This document shows, piece by piece, positions 23,676 through 34,519 of a stretch of DNA of 64,000 bases. The position numbers and the translations under genes were made by a program. The notes under the pieces were generated by a model. It saw only the letters and a list, made by a program, of their open reading frames with translations, did no database searches and was not told where the DNA came from. Position 1 is the first letter of the stretch, and each line of letters starts with the position of its first letter. Origin of the DNA: Reticulascus tulasneorum (taxonomy: Eukaryota > Ascomycota > Sordariomycetes > Glomerellales > Reticulascaceae); assembly GCA_001557505.1 (NCBI GenBank), contig LSAX01000002.1, positions 372,001-436,000 of the forward strand, in the 5' to 3' direction.

Positions 23676-24326
23676 ATGGCCTCAACCATCTACGTCGTCC
23701 GACATGCCGAGTCGGAGCATAATGTGTCAAAGGACTTCTCCCACCGAGACCCGCCACTGACTGCCCTCGGCATCACCCAAGCGTCCGGCTTGGCCAAGAC
23801 ATTCCCGGATCAAGCCTCTGTTGCCGTTATACTCACTTCGCCGCTTACACGTGCGGTACAGACAACTCTGGCAGGGTTCTCTCAGGTCATCGACAAGCAG
23901 TACATCAAAGACGGCGGCATACACAAGGGTGCTCTCCTCATTGTTGACCCAGACCTGCAGGAGCGCAGCGATCTTCCCTGCGACACTGGGTCAGGTCGGC
24001 CCGTGCTGGAAAAGGCGTTTGAACGCTTGGATTTGAGTCGCTTGGATGACAATTGGTTCGTGAAGGATGGATTGTATGCTTCAGATGATGCGTCGGTAGA
24101 GAAACGAGCGAAAGTGGCAAGGGAGAAGCTATGGGCCCTCGTCGAGTCACTGCAGACTGATGAAAGAGCGACCACGGGAAGAAAGAACGTGGCTGTCGTT
24201 ACACATGGTGTGTTCATGAAATTTCTGGTGCAGGATGATGCAATTGACCTCCCCAAGGCGGGTTGGAAAGCTTTTGCGATCAAGAAGGGACACGACGGAG
24301 AAGTTGAGCTTGTGCCAACTGAGTAG
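23676..24326 (+). CDS. Histidine phosphatase (phosphoglycerate mutase-like) protein
   Basis: A single exon of 216 aa. The catalytic RH(G/A)E motif is seen as VVRHAESEHN (His10), followed by SHRDPPLTALG, and the second His in VAVVTHGVF. The pair of His residues and the length fit the branch-1 histidine phosphatase superfamily, whose members act on small phosphometabolites or proteins through a phospho-His intermediate. The substrate is not predictable. It is related to the gene at 55079-55666, which shares an HRDPPLT block. There is no signal peptide, so it is probably cytosolic. Confidence 0.87.
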   Translation: MASTIYVVRHAESEHNVSKDFSHRDPPLTALGITQASGLAKTFPDQASVAVILTSPLTRAVQTTLAGFSQVIDKQYIKDGGIHKGALLIVDPDLQERSDLPCDTGSGRPVLEKAFERLDLSRLDDNWFVKDGLYASDDASVEKRAKVAREKLWALVESLQTDERATTGRKNVAVVTHGVFMKFLVQDDAIDLPKAGWKAFAIKKGHDGEVELVPTE

Positions 24327-25308
24327 GGATACTCGGGAACGTTCCCAGCCCGAGAAGATTTTCTAGCTCCGGTCAAGACGTAGATGCGTGATGGCTGCGT
24401 GCAATTCAAAGTTAATCGAATTCTAACAGTTACAATTGAGTCGATTGAAGGAGCAGCATCATATCCTCACATGCATCATTGCACGTCCGCTCTACGTCGA
24501 GGTTGAAATCTGGGGCTGTCCGGTGCGTATCGGTAAAGAATTCTGAGTGCGGATCGGCGCTATGCACGGCTGTTGAGCAAAGGAGCAGAACCAGGAAGAA
24601 CCCCTTCTGCCTGTGTCGGTATCTGGCATGGTCGGCGACGAGCAATGCAAGCACCTGAAGATCTGACGTGGGATAGCAAGAAGGGGAAAAGTAAAGTGCC
24701 ATTCTGTTCTGACATATCGAAAATCTTGTATTTCTGCATAATATATTAAGATGCCTATATAATAGCGACCTTGCAATTGGGACCCAGGGTCCCATCGAGC
24801 CGCCCGCTGTGCCAAAAACCGGTTCCTCGTTGCCACTGTGGGGGACCTCCCACGACCGATTCGGGCGATGAGCGCTCTTTGCGTCCTAAAACCCGGGCAA
24901 ACCGCCAGCAAGATTGGCGAGCGAAACTGGTTTAGCGAGGGGAAATACGGCAAAAATGGCACGACCCTGCGTCGCTGATCTCAATCAAGAGCCGCTGAAG
25001 TAGGAACCCCGGCCCAGACTGCGTTGACTGTGTAGTCGGCCACCGTGCCAGGTTATCGAGCATGACGCGGTGCATGCGGGTTGACGATGAGGTCAGTAGC
25101 TCATCGTAGACAGCAAGCTAAGGTGAGGAATGAAGCCAGAAGAGGCCTTGGATGTTGGGTATAAAGCTGCCATGTTCATCAACACAAACTCCTTCCTTTT
25201 CATTCTCATCATCATACTCCATCAATCTCAAGATATCTTCCATCCAAGCCTCTTCTCTAAGCCACTTCTCTTCCGACTACCCGGAAATCCCCAATTATAT
25301 CTCTCAAA
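24327..25308. other. Intergenic region, promoter of the Ser/Asn-rich gene
   Basis: No gene is supported. The right end is a strong-looking promoter with a TATAAAG element at 25160-25166 and a pyrimidine-rich leader before the ATG at 25309. Confidence 0.5.
25160..25166 (+). promoter_or_regulatory. TATA-like box of the Ser/Asn-rich gene
   Basis: TATAAAG lies about 143 nt before the ATG at 25309 and is followed by a CT-rich leader typical of well-expressed fungal genes. Confidence 0.5.
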
Positions 25309-25931
25309 ATGAGCTACAGTGAGAACAACAACAGCAGCTACGGCTCCGAGAATACCTCCCGTGGCGGGGACTCGTCCAGCTACGAGGGATCCAACTCCAA
25401 CTCCAACTCCTACGGAAGCGAGAACACTCGCTCCGAGTCTGGCTCCGGCGGTAACAGCGGAAGCAACTTTGACTCGGATCGCCGGGATGGTAATAGCTCC
25501 GGCGACGTAGGCAACTCGACAAGCTACGGAGGCAACTCAAACTCAAACTCAAATTCAAACTCTGATAGCTACGGGTCCTCAGACAACTCCAACTCCAAGT
25601 CCGATAGCTACGGATCCTCCGACAACTCAAACTCTGACAGCTACGGCTCCAGCGGCCGTTCCCAAGGAAACTCTGGTCTCGGTTCCGACAGCCGTTCCAA
25701 CAGATGTAAGCCGACCAGTCCTGCCCACTGACCTCCCTTAACCCACTAACAGTCTGGAACTTAGACGACGATTCTTCCGAGTCGTTCTCCAGCCGCACAG
25801 AAAACAACTCAAACTCCAACTCCAATTCCAACTCGAGCAGCGGCTTCGGCTCCGGCCAAAACACCAAAAGCGAGGGCATGACCGACAAGGTCATCGATGG
25901 CGTCGCCAGCTATGCCAAGAAGCAGTGGTGA
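25309..25931 (+). CDS. Ser/Asn/Gly-rich low-complexity protein
   Basis: Two exons, 25309-25705 and 25765-25931, over a 59-nt GTAAGC...TAG intron, give 187 aa. Nearly the whole protein is Ser, Asn, Gly and Tyr in blocks such as NSNSNSNSDSYGSSDNSNS. The only ordered-looking part is the C-terminus, GMTDKVIDGVASYAKKQW, which could form an amphipathic helix. There is no signal peptide. The TATA box and CT-rich leader suggest strong or inducible expression. Similar small disordered proteins in fungi are often stress- or spore-related, but no function can be assigned here. The unspliced reading ends soon after the donor (CKPTSPAH), so splicing is needed for the C-terminal segment. Confidence 0.8.
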
Positions 25932-26720
25932 ATTGGGAAGATCATAATCGGCTTCATTATCGAGCGTGGGTTGTCGACACGGGGCCTATGAGTCGGGCCG
26001 TGGCTCGTCTTCCTGATGGGTGTGCTGTTTGTTCTAGAGACCTTGTAGTTTAATACTTAATACTTGCGGAGCCTCTAAAGATGCTCCATTTGCTGTGAGC
26101 ATACACTCCTCGGGTAGATTATGCTTTTTCAACAGTGACACACAGTTTGAACGGGTCATAATCAAGCATGAAGTCACAGTGGGAAGGGCATAAGACTTTG
26201 GGAATCCGGCGATGCCGGGCTAATTCATTCCTTGAACAAAGCGGTCGCCGCCAGCCTTTTTGACCGGACCTAAATCCAACGCCGCAGATCATATCAAGTC
26301 TCCTTCCACCCCAGCCAAAGCCCGCCTCAAGGTCGTAAACAACCCGAGCAAAGCAGAGAGTGTTCGCGACTCAAGCACATCCATCCCCTTAGTCCAAGTC
26401 TATCTTGCGTCTCCAATGCAGCCATATGCAATCCTTTTCCTTTCAATGACAAATGAAATACCCTCGTAATGTTTTTTTGTGGTCGAGAAAATGACCGAAG
26501 TGCGTACCACCTGGGAGGTAGCGTATGTACAGCTGGATATCGAAGAATTGGCAAGAACGAAACATGTCCAAAGCTGAAAGCCCTAGAAACTGCGTCCTGG
26601 ACCGCGACGAAATGGTCACATTGGTCGATCGGAATCATCGCGGATTGAGTCCGCTCTCTCCTGATCGGACATCCTATGACGGCGATTGCCCAGCTTCAGG
26701 TTCACGCCCGCCAAGTGCTC
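25932..26720. other. Convergent intergenic region
   Basis: This is the 3' flank of the Ser/Asn-rich gene and of TAM41. No gene is supported. Confidence 0.5.
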
Positions 26721-28271
26721 CTAGGTCTTCTTGTCCGCAGCGGCCTTCTCGGCATCAGACTTATCTTTGGCCTTGCCCTCGTTGTACTTGGTCCACTTTT
26801 CAGAGAGGTACCGGATTGTTCGACCAATGCCAGCAGTGAAAGCGCTCTTGATGGATTGCGCAGTTGCCGGCCAGTTGACTGTCTGCTTAATGACACGACG
26901 GATGATAGTTCTCAGCTCCTCGTGGTCATCGGAGGCCATGCGTTGTTCGAAGCCTCCTCCCTGCCGGCGCTTGAAACTCTCGCTATCCTCCTCGCGCGAG
27001 GCCCGAATCATGGCTTTAAACTCATCAGAAGGTACCATAAGCTTCTTCTGGTATTGGAAGTAAAGTCGGGAGCGGAAGGTTTTCGGCAGACGTCGGACCA
27101 TGTTTCCTCGCTTAACCGGGTCCATATCCTGCTCAAGCTGACCATTGAGATCAGGATTGGATATAGTTGCCGGATCGCTGGTGTCCATATGCTGTGTGAA
27201 GTTGACGTTCGGAAGCGTAGTAAGAAGCGGCGCGTATAACTTTCGGAAGGACACCATGTTGTTCGAAACGATATTAGAGACCTTGTTCAAATTCTCGGCG
27301 GGCAAGGACATTCTCGGATCACCAAGGTAAGAAATCCCTGCGATCGTGCTGTAGAGTGTCTTTTCATCAAACTTCGGCGGCAGAAGCAGGAGAGCAGTTC
27401 GAACTGCAGATATCAAGTTGACTTGGTTTGCCAATCGTACCCGTGGGTGATCCCGCAGGATCTTAACCGGTTTGTGGAGACGCCCGGCGAGGTACAAGTT
27501 GTTCCAAGTGGAGAGGTCGGTGCACATGTTGTCAATGGAAGTTACGCCGTACTTGACCAGCATGCCCTTCACGACGACGTACGGATTGAAATACACGCCT
27601 GCACCCCAACGTTCTTGGGTTGTGGACACCAGCCCAGATCCGAAAGATGCAAGGCCTGAGTAGTGGTGGCGGTTTTGCCGGATATTCAGCGAGTGCCAAT
27701 GCTCCGTATGAGTGACGCCGAAGATGAAATCAATCATCTTCGGGCCACCCTTTTGAACCTCCATCAGCGCCGAAGACGGCCGGGGATGGACGCGTCGGAA
27801 TTCTTCCTCCGTAATAGAGCGCGTTCCTTTTGATTGAGGGAACACGCCGGAGCCGTACGCCATCGCATACATGATCGGCGCACGGAACTCCCGGACAGCC
27901 TCGATCAAAACCTTCTTCAGCTCGACATTGAAATCAATGTGCTGGTTCATGCCAAACAGCTCGTAAGGAAGCTCGTCGAAGTCTTCAATCTTTGCGTCCG
28001 CATTATCCTCCCAGTTGTCTGCGGAGAGTGTGATCGATTCGCGATTTCGAGCCTTCGGGTTGCCCCAGTTGAAATTGACCGCGGATCCTCGTCGCGTATA
28101 CGCGGGAGGGGGGTCTTCCTTCGAGCCAGTGTTCTCATCGGCTTTCGCAGACGAATCAGGTTTCTTCTCGGATGAAGTCGAAGGAGGGGGGTTCTTCTTG
28201 CTCAAGTCGTCCGTGTTGGTTGAATACTGCTGGCGCAGGCCAATGTCTCGAATTGAGCCGTGGATTGTCAT
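26721..28271 (-). CDS. TAM41: Mitochondrial CDP-diacylglycerol synthase TAM41
   Basis: A 516-aa reading frame with the hallmarks of Tam41/Mmp37: AYGSGVFPQ (nucleotidyltransferase GS motif), then MIDFIFGVTHTEHWHSLNI, and a conserved central helical region. The enzyme makes CDP-DAG from phosphatidic acid and CTP on the matrix side of the inner membrane, the first step toward cardiolipin. The start is uncertain. ATG at 28271 gives MTIHGSIRDIGLRQQYS. A 93-nt intron (28325-28417, GTAAGA...TAG) would instead join an upstream exon 28418-28574 in frame and add SSSRGLLVSRLPASLPR, which looks more like a mitochondrial presequence. The C-terminus is Lys/Ala-rich. Confidence 0.92.
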   Translation of the reverse strand: MTIHGSIRDIGLRQQYSTNTDDLSKKNPPPSTSSEKKPDSSAKADENTGSKEDPPPAYTRRGSAVNFNWGNPKARNRESITLSADNWEDNADAKIEDFDELPYELFGMNQHIDFNVELKKVLIEAVREFRAPIMYAMAYGSGVFPQSKGTRSITEEEFRRVHPRPSSALMEVQKGGPKMIDFIFGVTHTEHWHSLNIRQNRHHYSGLASFGSGLVSTTQERWGAGVYFNPYVVVKGMLVKYGVTSIDNMCTDLSTWNNLYLAGRLHKPVKILRDHPRVRLANQVNLISAVRTALLLLPPKFDEKTLYSTIAGISYLGDPRMSLPAENLNKVSNIVSNNMVSFRKLYAPLLTTLPNVNFTQHMDTSDPATISNPDLNGQLEQDMDPVKRGNMVRRLPKTFRSRLYFQYQKKLMVPSDEFKAMIRASREEDSESFKRRQGGGFEQRMASDDHEELRTIIRRVIKQTVNWPATAQSIKSAFTAGIGRTIRYLSEKWTKYNEGKAKDKSDAEKAAADKKT

Positions 28272-28574
28272 TCGAGGCAGACTAGCAGGAAGCCTTGAGA
28301 CCAGTAGACCGCGGCTGGATGAGCCTAGGGCACTTCGAATCTATAAGACCATCGGTTTCAGCTTCATCAACGACGTAATGGAAGGGCCGGGGATGGCCGG
28401 AGCACGGTGAATCTTACCATTCCGGACATCTTGGTTGGCTTTTCTGTCAAGTCTTTGGGAGTCTTGGATATCGGCAAATGGATACTGAGTTGCGGAGCGT
28501 GTTAAGACAGATGTCTGATTGTGAAGAAGAGAAATTAGCTCGCTGCTCGAGGTGCAGGAGAAGTTATGTGCCAC

Positions 28575-31500
28575 GTGAAGCCATCAGAGAATCGAGGTGA
28601 GGTTAGAAACAAGACGAGGCGGGTGCAGATGTTGAAGGTGCTTGTAGTTGTCCAGTGAGGCAGGTGCAATTGAGGTTGATCCAAACAAGGCGAGCGCATA
28701 CGACTGTTGACGCTGGATTGGCCGATTCTCACGTCGTCAGAATGCTGGACAAACGAGAATGCAAGTTTGGAGCTTGAAGCTCCCGCCAGATTTTGACTGC
28801 GGCGCAAGCAGTTTGTCGTCCGAGGTCCGCACGGCTCGGGGAGCGGCTCGTGCGGCGGCCAAGACAGGAACAAGCTTCCTTTAGCATGCGGGGAGCTGTC
28901 AATACGTCATGGTGCGTCGGCGTTAAAGCCGCAGGGGTGTCTTTGGACCCTTTTTCGACTTACACGATTTTGCAGCTTGTAGGCTGCGTGCAAATTGAGA
29001 AGAGAAGCAGAATGGCGTTGGCTGCTCAGGTGTCAATATTTTCCCGAATTCTTGCATGGGCACCCCGTCTCGTGTAGATACAGAGTCGGGCAAGTCGCCC
29101 ATGTTCACGTATCTTGGACAAGTCCATCTCAGTCTAGGCATGAAGGCAGAGATATATCCATCTTAGTAGGTTCATCTCATAGCTGTCGCTGCCTCTCTTT
29201 GTAGCCCAGCCAGATTCTTCCTGCTCTTTGTTCTAGCCCTGGATGGGCAATGAAATACGGAGTGGATACAAAGCCATCACCATAATGTTGCGAAGGAGGA
29301 GGCCACGAAAGTAAGGAAGCATTGGCAAGTATATATTAGCAAAGGATGGGACTGGTTGTGCGATGGGTATCAGGTACTGGCAGGTCGAAGAGTGTATTGA
29401 AGGAATTGGTATTGTGCACAGACTCTGTGGCAGACATCACCAAACTCGCATTGATGAATGACATGGGGTCACTTGTGAAGTCAATGTCAATTGGCGGCGA
29501 GATTAATGAAACCTTATATACCCAGATAATACTTCAGCATTGAAAGAAAACCTGAGTGTCTTGCAAACTGTGATGGCTTTCGTAGGCTAGGTGGCAGAGT
29601 CGGCGATGCGAAGTATTGCCACGTCAAAGTAGTTGGTTCGATTCCTGCAATTGCACCTAGTCCGATCTTTTTGCATTCTTGTTCTTTCCTTTTCAGTCAT
29701 ACTTCTGCTTCTCTTCTTACTTCAAGTAAAGTACCATCCTGCCTCAAAGAGCACTCATGGGTGTTTTGTACAACTCTGTCTGCATATCTCCTCCCAAAGC
29801 CCTGAAACTAAAGTATGCCGGCTGTGACTGGTGTGTTTATGCAGAGTGGAATGTTACTCACAAGCATATGTGCAAAAATTGGAGTTTTATTAAACTGCCC
29901 CTATGGTGGTGGAAGAAGGTTACAAGGACAGATGTAAATTAGGTTTTATTGGTGTTAGGTGCATTTTCCCAGCATTATTTGGGACCAGCTTCAAATAGAT
30001 ATATTTGTAACCTGAATTTATCAAGTATGTACGGCTGTATATCGAGATATCTAGAGGATCTACGGTGGGTGTAGAATGAAGGTTGCCAGCGGCAACACTG
30101 CACGAGCTGTGGACAACAGATAAATAGCTAGCCACTTCAGACATTGGATAAAAAGAATCGGTATCTTACCTACCACATCACAGCTAGCATCTTGCGCAGT
30201 TCAAGCGATGTCTGCCATCATCGACATTGATCATGATGAACGCAACAAGCAGGATATCTAGTACAGCAGCAGCCCACTTGACAGCTTGCGGCGCCTTCTT
30301 TGTCTCAAGGCTAGTAATCAAGCTGGTCTAGTCTAGTTAATAGTGCCTCCAGAGAACAATGCTCCAGCCGTCCCGGTGGTAACGAATGGTACGGCTAGTG
30401 TGATGCGAAGACTAGGTTGAAGTGTATTCATGAACCTTAAACTGTGACTTCAATCTTCGGATTGGCTGATTTAGGCGAATTATCGATTTAAACTTTGTAG
30501 AAGGCTGCACGTATTTAGAGGCAGAATTGTCACCTACTGGGTCCCGATCGTCATAACCACAAGCTTTGTGAACGGTAGCCTCGAAAAACGTCGTCATTTC
30601 CCTGACAGGTTTCCGGCTACCCGTTTGCCGGAGCGCCACAGCCCCAGGCCGGATTCTTAGTCTACTACACTTGTCGACAAGTAAGCTGTCCTATTGTTGG
30701 TAGCTTGCTCACCAGAGATGCAGATCTACGATCTATGATGGCAGGTGCCTTGGCTAGAAATTAGACACGACACAATCAGATGCCGCCGACCGCGGCGGCT
30801 CACCTGACGCAAAAGACACACCACAATTCGCAGACCAAAGGGGGTCCCCATTGTCACAATCGTATAAATGACACGCCGGTTCTGGGAAAGTAGGCGATGA
30901 TCGCCTAACAGAAAACAGACGTGGTCCCCTCTGCCGTGTAACGTTTCCTGTTCCTTCGATGCCTGCTATCATCTGGCTCATGTCACAGGATCTCATAATA
31001 AGTAAGTTCTTCGCACAGATCCAGTGCGCTTTTGAGTCCCTTAATTGGCCAGCGTTGTCACGGTTCTTTATTCAACATCGAAACCTTGCCAAACCGAGTG
31101 GATGCCTTCATGCCCGAGAGTTTGTAAAACCTTTCCTTATCAACCCAGTCTTAGCGGCAGATTCTCTAAAGCATTGTTTTCTGATGGATAAAGAACCCAA
31201 GGGGTGTTGAGTTACGTTTGCAGACACATTGATGTCATGAACCTGTATCTTAGTCGAAAGTTATCTTAATCCTTTGGTTAACTGAATTGAAGACGGCCGT
31301 TCTCGTCCAGCAGCTGTCCAGAGCAAGCAAAGTAAACTTCAACGGCGCTTTTAGTTTGACATGAACACTGACTACTGCTGGCTTTTCGTCATTTGTACAA
31401 AAAATGCTTCATTTTAGAGAAACTTGCCGATAGTGGTGATAAGCAGCAAAGGTCTATAAAATGGCTTCAATGCCCGAAGACATTGAAGCCATTAACATCA

Positions 31501-31610
31501 ACAGCACAAGAAGCCTCACAACACTTAGAGCAACTTTCGATGTTCATGTGCCCACACCATTATCTCATCTTCTACAAACTCTCTCCTCTTTGCTGTTTCT
31601 TAAATTCAAC
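28575..31610. other. 3-kb AT-rich region without a supported gene
   Basis: No gene is supported between the TAM41 upstream exon and the repeat protein. The left 0.5 kb should be the TAM41 promoter. The right end contains the TATA box at 31455. An open frame starting at 31461 runs in frame into the repeat protein, but the ATG at 31611, with its signal peptide, is the likelier start. Confidence 0.45.
31455..31461 (+). promoter_or_regulatory. TATA box of the LPALPS-repeat gene
   Basis: TATAAAA lies about 150 nt upstream of the signal-peptide ATG at 31611. It overlaps an earlier in-frame ATG at 31461, which argues that the earlier ATG is not in the mRNA. Confidence 0.55.
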
Positions 31611-33322
31611 ATGAGGCTCTCCCTTATTCTCGCTATTGCTCCCCTCGCTATTGCGGCTCCGAGCACACCTCACGAGAGGCGTGCCTGCACTTGGTTTGGT
31701 TGTCCAACAACTCCCGCAGTTCCGGCAACTCCAGGGCTCCCTGTACTCCCGGCACTCCCTGTACTTCCGGCGCTCCCTGCTCTTCCGGCACTCCCTGCAC
31801 TACCGTCACTGCCCGCACTTCCGGCACTCCCTTCACTTCCGGCACTCCCTGCACTTCCGGCACTCCCTGCATTACCGTCACTCCCTGCAATTCCGGCACT
31901 CCCTGCACTCCCGTCACTGCTCCCAGCGCTTCCGTCACTGCTCCCGGCATTACCATCACTACTCCCAGCACTGCCGTCACTTCTTCCAGCACTACCGTCA
32001 CTGCTCCCGGCTTTACCGTCACTGCTCCCTGTAGTACCGGTAGTCCCTGTAGACCCGGCACTGCCATCACTCCCAGCTTTACCATCACTTCTGCCAGCAC
32101 TGCCGTCGCTCCTCCCAGCTTTACCGTCGCTCCTACCGGCACTTCCATCCCTGCTCCCGGCTTTACCGTCACTACTCCCGGCACTGCCATCACTGCTCCC
32201 TGCGGACCCGGCACTACCATCACTTCTTCCAGCATTACCATCACTCCTCCCGGCTTTACCGTCACTGCTCCCAGCACTGCCGTCACTCCTCCCAGCTTTA
32301 CCGTCGCTCCTCCCAGCTTTACCGTCACTGCTCCCTGTAGTACCGGTAGTCCCTGCAGACCCGGCACTACCATCACTTCTTCCAGCACTGCCGTCACTTC
32401 TTCCAGCACTACCGTCACTGCTCCCGGCATTACCGTCACTCCTCCCAGCTTTACCGTCGCTCCTCCCAGCTTTACCGTCGCTCCTCCCAGCTTTACCGTC
32501 GCTCCTCCCAGCTTTACCGTCGCTCCTCCCGGCACTTCCGTCGCTCCTCCCGGCTTTACCGTCACTCCTCCCGGCTTTACCGTCACTCCTCCCGGCACTG
32601 CCATCACTGCTCCCTACAGTTCCGGCAGTTCCGTCAGGTCCAACAGATTCCACAACTCAAGCTCTCGCAGACCTCATCCAGAACACCGCCAAGACCCTAG
32701 AGACTACGATATTAGCTAATACCAATGCTGCCAGTTAGTCATCCTTGATAAGAATTGGTGTAGTTTAGTTTGCTAACTAAGACCCGCAGATGATGCTATT
32801 GACTCGCTGCTCGCTGGCACCACCACCACCACGGCTGATCTGATTAGCATCATAAAGAGTAATTACCAAGGCATTAGCGACGCTTTGACAACGGCCGGCG
32901 CGACTATTCTAGCCGCGACAACGGCCGGCGCCGGTGGTATTGCGACAAACGCTGAGGGCTTTACAAAAGAACAGCTCCAACAGCTTCAAGCCGCGCTTCA
33001 AAGCTCATGTAACATAGCGTCAGCCATCAGTAATAGCTTCAACCTTGCATCTGGATTGACATCGGCAATTTTGGCCCAGATCCAACCACAAATCACAGCT
33101 ATTCAGAGTGCCATCCCAAAGTTCGTCGAACCACTCTCCAATTTCTCTTGCGCAGCGGGAAGTGCTGCAGCGCCCACCATATCACTCAAGCTACAAGTCA
33201 TCGGCCTAGGAAACCTCTTGACGACGTTGCTCGGGTCCGCAAACTCCTGCGGTGCTGGACCTATCAACATCTCTGGCCTTGCAGCTCTTTTGAACACTAT
33301 CAAAATTACTCTTACCCTTTAA
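31611..33322 (+). CDS. Secreted Leu/Pro/Ala-repeat protein with C-terminal domain
   Basis: Two exons, 31611-32733 and 32790-33322, give 551 aa. The 56-nt intron (GTTAGT, branch GCTAACTAA, CGCAG) joins a clean frame. The signal peptide is MRLSLILAIAPLAIAA. Residues from about 42 to 335 are an almost pure repeat of LPALPS and LLPALPS units. They are followed by a helical segment (TTQALADLIQNTAKTLET) and a 180-residue Ala/Thr/Ser-rich, two- or three-Cys C-terminal domain of unknown family. The variation between repeat units is mostly in third codon positions, which supports this frame over the other open frames. It is probably a cell-wall or surface protein; function unknown. There is no TM segment or obvious GPI site. 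Confidence 0.8.
31735..32632 (+). repeat. Coding minisatellite, LPALPS/LLPALPS units
   Basis: About 0.9 kb of imperfect tandem units of 15-21 nt inside the repeat gene. Units encode LPA, LPS and LLPALPS. The region lacks stop codons in most frames, so long spurious open frames appear on both strands. Confidence 0.88.
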
Positions 33323-34519
33323 AATATGGGATACGGGAAGGTTTATATTTGATTGATTATTGGAATATTTATTTTGGCTGGATGAAAGCTCAAGGGACAT
33401 GTTTACGAGCAATACCTCCATATTTGCAGAGGCGTCATTCCTTTGTAACATAGTATCTCACGACAGATTATGGCATACCTGATCTAGGTCACTCTCATTA
33501 TTAGGATGGCAATGGGTTAGGGAATAATTCACACTCATTACATTTAATTATATAATCACATTATATGGCATTACAATGTTCCATGTTCTGCAAGTGCTCG
33601 TGACACTACCTAGTCGCGGAATAATTGAGTGGTTGCACTAACACACTATCCACCAGCAACATTGTATTTATTGTTATAACCCAGCTCTATCAACTTTACC
33701 CTAGTATGAAACTTACACCTCAAGTGCTGCGGTCCGTACGCTGCCCCGCCGCTGTATGTGTACCGATGTTCAAAGTCTGAGATTGTTCCTTTGCATACTT
33801 GGTTTCCCCTAAAGACGGATGATGGAATGGGAGAAAACACCAGTATCATTAGGGGAAACTCCATGGGGTTATGAAGACTAGTTTGTCTTGAGGTATGTAT
33901 GAATTTGTAATATGTTAGGCGTAAAATCATGCTAGCAGTGTGCCATCCATTTATGACTTGGCCACTGTTGTCTAATGTTTTGCTAATCTTGATCCCTGTT
34001 CTCGTTTCTAGACTGTCATTACTATCTTAATGATAATCAATAGCACTAAGGGCTGATGGCGCTTGAAGACTATTACCTACCGTTTATTTCATTTATGCCT
34101 AGTTAGCCTATATGCTTTTTATAAAGATTCATTTTAAGTGATAAGATTTTATTCTATGTACCTAGGTAGAGTTTAACAGCCTCGCTGAGACGTCCTCCAG
34201 CAGACCACACATACTAGTGTGTGGCTCTCTTGACCTGGGTCAACACGAAGCCGTTCGAACTCCCCCTAATCTTCTTTTTGTGAGTCAATAGTCTCAAGAG
34301 AAGTTGGTTCTATTTTAGCAAGCTCCTTATAGATCGAAGGACAGAGCTATTTCTATACAGTGTTGCCGCTGGAATCTATTGGACGTTCAAGGTCAACAAA
34401 GAAATCCAACCCCTCCATTCTCACATAACGCCCGGATCTGAACTTGCCAACTCCTTCTAATATTACGGATTTCACTTAACGCGTTCCCAGTTCGTCAGAT
34501 CCAAAGAGAGACTCGCGAA
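33323..34519. other. AT-rich intergenic region
   Basis: No gene is supported over 1.2 kb. It is AT-rich and holds a TACCTAGGTA motif at about 34159. The right end is the MAD1 promoter and leader. Confidence 0.5.

Noticed and set aside
29600..29660. tRNA-like T-loop GGTTCGATTCC
   Set aside because: The flanking stem does not pair and no anticodon or acceptor stem can be drawn.
31461..31610. Upstream in-frame ATG of the repeat gene
   Set aside because: It overlaps the TATA box and would bury the signal peptide.
31636..32719. Long open frames in other frames of the LPALPS repeat, both strands
   Set aside because: They arise from the stop-free repeat; third-position variation and the signal peptide support only the main frame.
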